Positions 7,894 to 9,622 of a stretch of 9,622 bases of DNA are shown here, piece by piece (the stretch's first letter is position 1; each line of letters begins with the position of its first letter). The notes beneath the pieces were generated by a model. That model saw only the letters and a list, made by a program, of their open reading frames with translations, ran no database searches and was not told the origin of the DNA. A program made the translations under genes and the position numbers. This DNA comes from an uncultured Candidatus Altimarinota bacterium (GTDB lineage Bacteria; Patescibacteriota; Gracilibacteria; BD1-5; UBA6164): positions 1 to 9,622 of the forward strand of contig CALDZW010000006.1 in NCBI GenBank assembly GCA_937944175.1. Direction: 5' to 3'.

Positions 7894-9111
7894 ATGTTTA
7901 CCAAAAAGACATTCTATGATAAGTACTGAAATTTTGATAATTCTCAGTTTATTAAGCTTTTAGACAAAGCTAAAAAAGCTAAAATTAATAATCATAAAAA
8001 ATGATGATGAATTGGTGATAAGCAAATTATGCTTTTTAAATGAGCTACTAAAAAAGAGCTTTGGCAGTTTATTAATAAACTTTCTATATTTCTAAATTCA
8101 TGAATTGATATCAAGTGAGCACTAGCAATACTTATAAAGCAGACCAAAAATCCATACATGAAAGATATCATCACTGAAATTAGGTGAAATATTGATCATG
8201 GTATATGAATTAGTGAGACAATGTCTCAATACCCAAAAGTTTTTGATAACCTTACAGTATCTCTTATTAGTGTGTGAGAAGAAACATGACAATTAGGAGT
8301 CATACTTGATCAGCTTGATAAAACTCTTTTAGAAAATATAGAGTTGAAATCAAAAGTAAAATGAGCAATGATTTATCCTATAATATTATTCTGTTTAACT
8401 CTCCTTATGGTAGTGTTTATGATGGTTTTTATTATACCAAGAATCACTGAATCATTTAATAAATCATGACATGAACTTCCTAAACTGACTCAAATAGTTG
8501 TATGATTTTCAGATTTTTTAATTGAGAAATGGTACATTATTATTATATGAATGGTAGTACTTGTAACTAGTATTAAACTTATAAATAAGACATATATTTG
8601 AAAGATATGATTTGCAAAATTCTTTACAAAAATACCAATATTTTGATATATAGTTAAAAGATCAAATATTATATACTTCATTAAATCATTCACCCTCTTA
8701 TTAAACTCTTGAGTACTTCTTCTTGATGCAATTAAAATATCATCAAAGGTTGTTCCAAATTTATTATATAAAAAAGAGATTATCAGAGTAAAAAATGAAG
8801 TAGAAGTATGACTTACCATTTCAAAAGCTTTGTGACTTAATCTAGAATATGAAGCAAGTATTTATGACAATGAACTCTTTGATGAAGAGTTTGCATATGT
8901 GGTAAGTACATGAGAGGAAACATGAAGTCTGGCAAAATCTCTTGAAAAGATTGGAATTAATTACAACAAGGAGTTAAAAAGATATATATGAAATCTTTCA
9001 AGTATGATGGAACCAATAATTATTGTTATTGTATGATTTTTGGTATGAGTAATTGTAATTGCTATTATGCTTCCATTTTTTGAATTAGGTAAAGTAGCAA
9101 AGTCATTATAA
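7894..9111 (+). CDS. pilC: Type IV pilus inner-membrane platform protein PilC (405 aa, code 25)
   Basis: Polytopic inner-membrane protein of the PilC/GspF family, the platform on which PilB drives pilin addition. Two GspF-type cytoplasmic domains are visible. The first contains LWQFINKLSIFLNSG and SVGEETGQLGVILDQL (about 125-140). The second contains FIKSFTLLLNSGVLLLDAI and VSTGEETGSLAKSLEKI. Membrane segments are near residues 160-182, 213-231 and 374-395, the last in the conserved family ending MEPIIIVIVGFLVGVIVIA. Length is typical of the family (about 400). By hand count, 26 of its 31 glycines are TGA, including three in a row at 8002-8010. ATG 7894 lies 24 bases after the phosphatase stop and gives a normal N-terminus; no Shine-Dalgarno sequence is seen. 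It ends the operon, before the hairpin at 9146-9180. Confidence 0.96.
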
Positions 9112-9145
9112 AAAAGTCAACAAGTAACTCATCTCTAGTAATTAA

Positions 9146-9180
9146 AAAAAGACTGTTCAATTTAAATGTACAGTCTTTTT
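9146..9180 (+). terminator. Intrinsic terminator after pilC
   Basis: AAAAAGACTGT (9146-9155 region) pairs with ACAGTCTTTTT (9170-9180), giving a stem of about 11 bp. The loop is AT-rich and the stem ends in a T5 run. It starts about 35 bases after the pilC stop and would end the pilB-phosphatase-pilC transcript before the separately transcribed pilin gene. Confidence 0.7.
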
Positions 9181-9481
9181 CCTTCAGCTTAGAAAATTCA
9201 CGTGAGTTTCGCATATATGTATTTTATATATTACGAATATTATGCGTTGATTTGTCTATTAGAAATGTACAAATATATTAGCATTCATTCACAAAGTCAT
9301 TAAAATAGTAGAGCTTTTAGTTGAAGCACACATTGAAATTAACACAAAGGTTTGTAGTTTCACCTTAATAATAATAGTATTATTCTCTGTTCTGGAGTAA
9401 CTATCCATACATTAAAAGAGCATGATTGTATTATTATTGTAACACTTCACAATTACTTTATATTGTAACTTATTCATTATT
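9181..9481. other. Non-coding stretch upstream of the prepilin gene
   Basis: No convincing coding frame was seen here under the TGA-sense code, and no tRNA fold was recognised. It holds an imperfect 16-base palindrome with a perfect TCACGTGA core (9198-9205), the candidate pilin promoter and a 9-base direct repeat near the 3' end. The remainder is AT-rich sequence with no recognisable element. Its length (301 bases) contrasts with the 15-24 base gaps inside the operon. Confidence 0.5.
9435..9469 (+). promoter_or_regulatory. Candidate prepilin promoter with 9-base direct repeats
   Basis: TTGTAA (9437-9442) and TATATT (9459-9464) are separated by 16 bases and match the -35 and -10 consensus at 4 and 5 positions. 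Transcription would start about 10 bases before the ATG at 9482, so the leader would be very short. TATTGTAAC occurs twice, at 9435-9443 and 9461-9469, a 26-base period, overlapping both hexamers. This could be a regulator site or chance in AT-rich sequence. Confidence 0.4.
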
Positions 9482-9622
9482 ATGAAAAAGAATACAAATA
9501 GTGCATTTACTTTAGTTGAATTAATAGTAGTTATTACTATACTTGCTATATTAGGTACAATTGCATTTATATCTCTACAAGGATACTCTGCTGATGCTAG
9601 AAATTCTAAAAGAACTTCTGAT
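9482..9622 (+). CDS. Type IV prepilin, 5' part only (at least 47 aa, runs off the window)
   Basis: Major or minor pilin precursor. It begins with the short basic leader MKKNTNSA, followed by the class III signal FTLVELIVVITILAILG. The expected prepilin peptidase (PilD) cut lies between A8 and F9; F+1 and the assembly-critical E+5 (E13) are present. The hydrophobic alpha1-N helix continues to about residue 32, then GYSADARNSKR begins the usual alpha1-C region. The -1 residue is Ala where Gly is usual; the family tolerates this in some members, but processing may be slower. Neither glycine in this fragment uses TGA. The globular domain is beyond the window, so major versus minor pilin or pseudopilin cannot be decided. 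It has its own upstream region and probably its own promoter, as expected for a strongly expressed subunit. Confidence 0.93.
   Translation, partial: MKKNTNSAFTLVELIVVITILAILGTIAFISLQGYSADARNSKRTSD

Noticed and set aside
8490..8819. Minus-strand 109-codon frame opposite pilC
   Set aside because: It is entirely antisense to the conserved second GspF domain of PilC, and its hydrophobic look comes from the complement of the membrane-protein codons.
9181..9481. A small gene or tRNA between pilC and the prepilin gene
   Set aside because: No cloverleaf was recognised, and no frame of useful length with a credible start and protein-like composition was found by eye under the TGA-sense code.

Overview
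This AT-rich window reads sensibly only if TGA is translated as glycine (translation table 25). That points to a Patescibacteria/CPR lineage of the Gracilibacteria (BD1-5) or Absconditabacteria (SR1) type. TGA encodes invariant glycines in three recognisable families: the Walker A loop of a PilB ATPase, all three glycines of a SpoIIE-type GDxxGHG motif, and the GEETGQLG motif of PilC. With TAA and TAG as the only stops, five complete genes and one partial gene fill about 92% of the window. With the standard code every complete gene breaks into short fragments. A CGA codon at a usually conserved arginine suggests CGA still means Arg. That leans towards Gracilibacteria rather than the Absconditabacteria clade with reassigned CGA/CGG, but it is one codon.

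Layout: (1) 82-2436, minus strand: a 784-aa secreted surface protein with a Sec signal peptide and a degenerate repeat body resembling phage tail-fibre or adhesin stalks, followed by a perfect 22-bp hairpin at 23-71. (2) 2437-2596: a divergent promoter region. (3) 2597-4315, plus: a 572-aa single-pass membrane protein with a long, acidic, low-complexity N-terminal region, followed by a hairpin terminator. (4) 4441-9111, plus: a compact three-gene unit, pilB (410 aa), a 726-aa SpoIIE/PPM-type protein phosphatase with helical flanks, and pilC (405 aa). The gaps are 15 and 24 bases. A palindrome-overlapped candidate promoter lies upstream and a terminator follows. (5) 9181-9481: a 301-base non-coding stretch with a candidate promoter and direct repeats. 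(6) 9482 to the window end: the 5' end of a type IV prepilin gene.

Together this is a surface-appendage locus. PilB would power pilus extension, PilC would be the inner-membrane platform, and the prepilin is the likely fibre subunit. The adhesin-like protein may act in host or surface attachment, which fits the episymbiotic or predatory lifestyle known or proposed for these lineages. The least expected element is the phosphatase between pilB and pilC, which suggests that pilus activity or assembly is tied to a Ser/Thr phospho-switch. No cognate kinase, anti-sigma factor, antagonist, pilT, pilD or pilMNO gene is visible here. No tRNA, rRNA, CRISPR array or insertion sequence was found.
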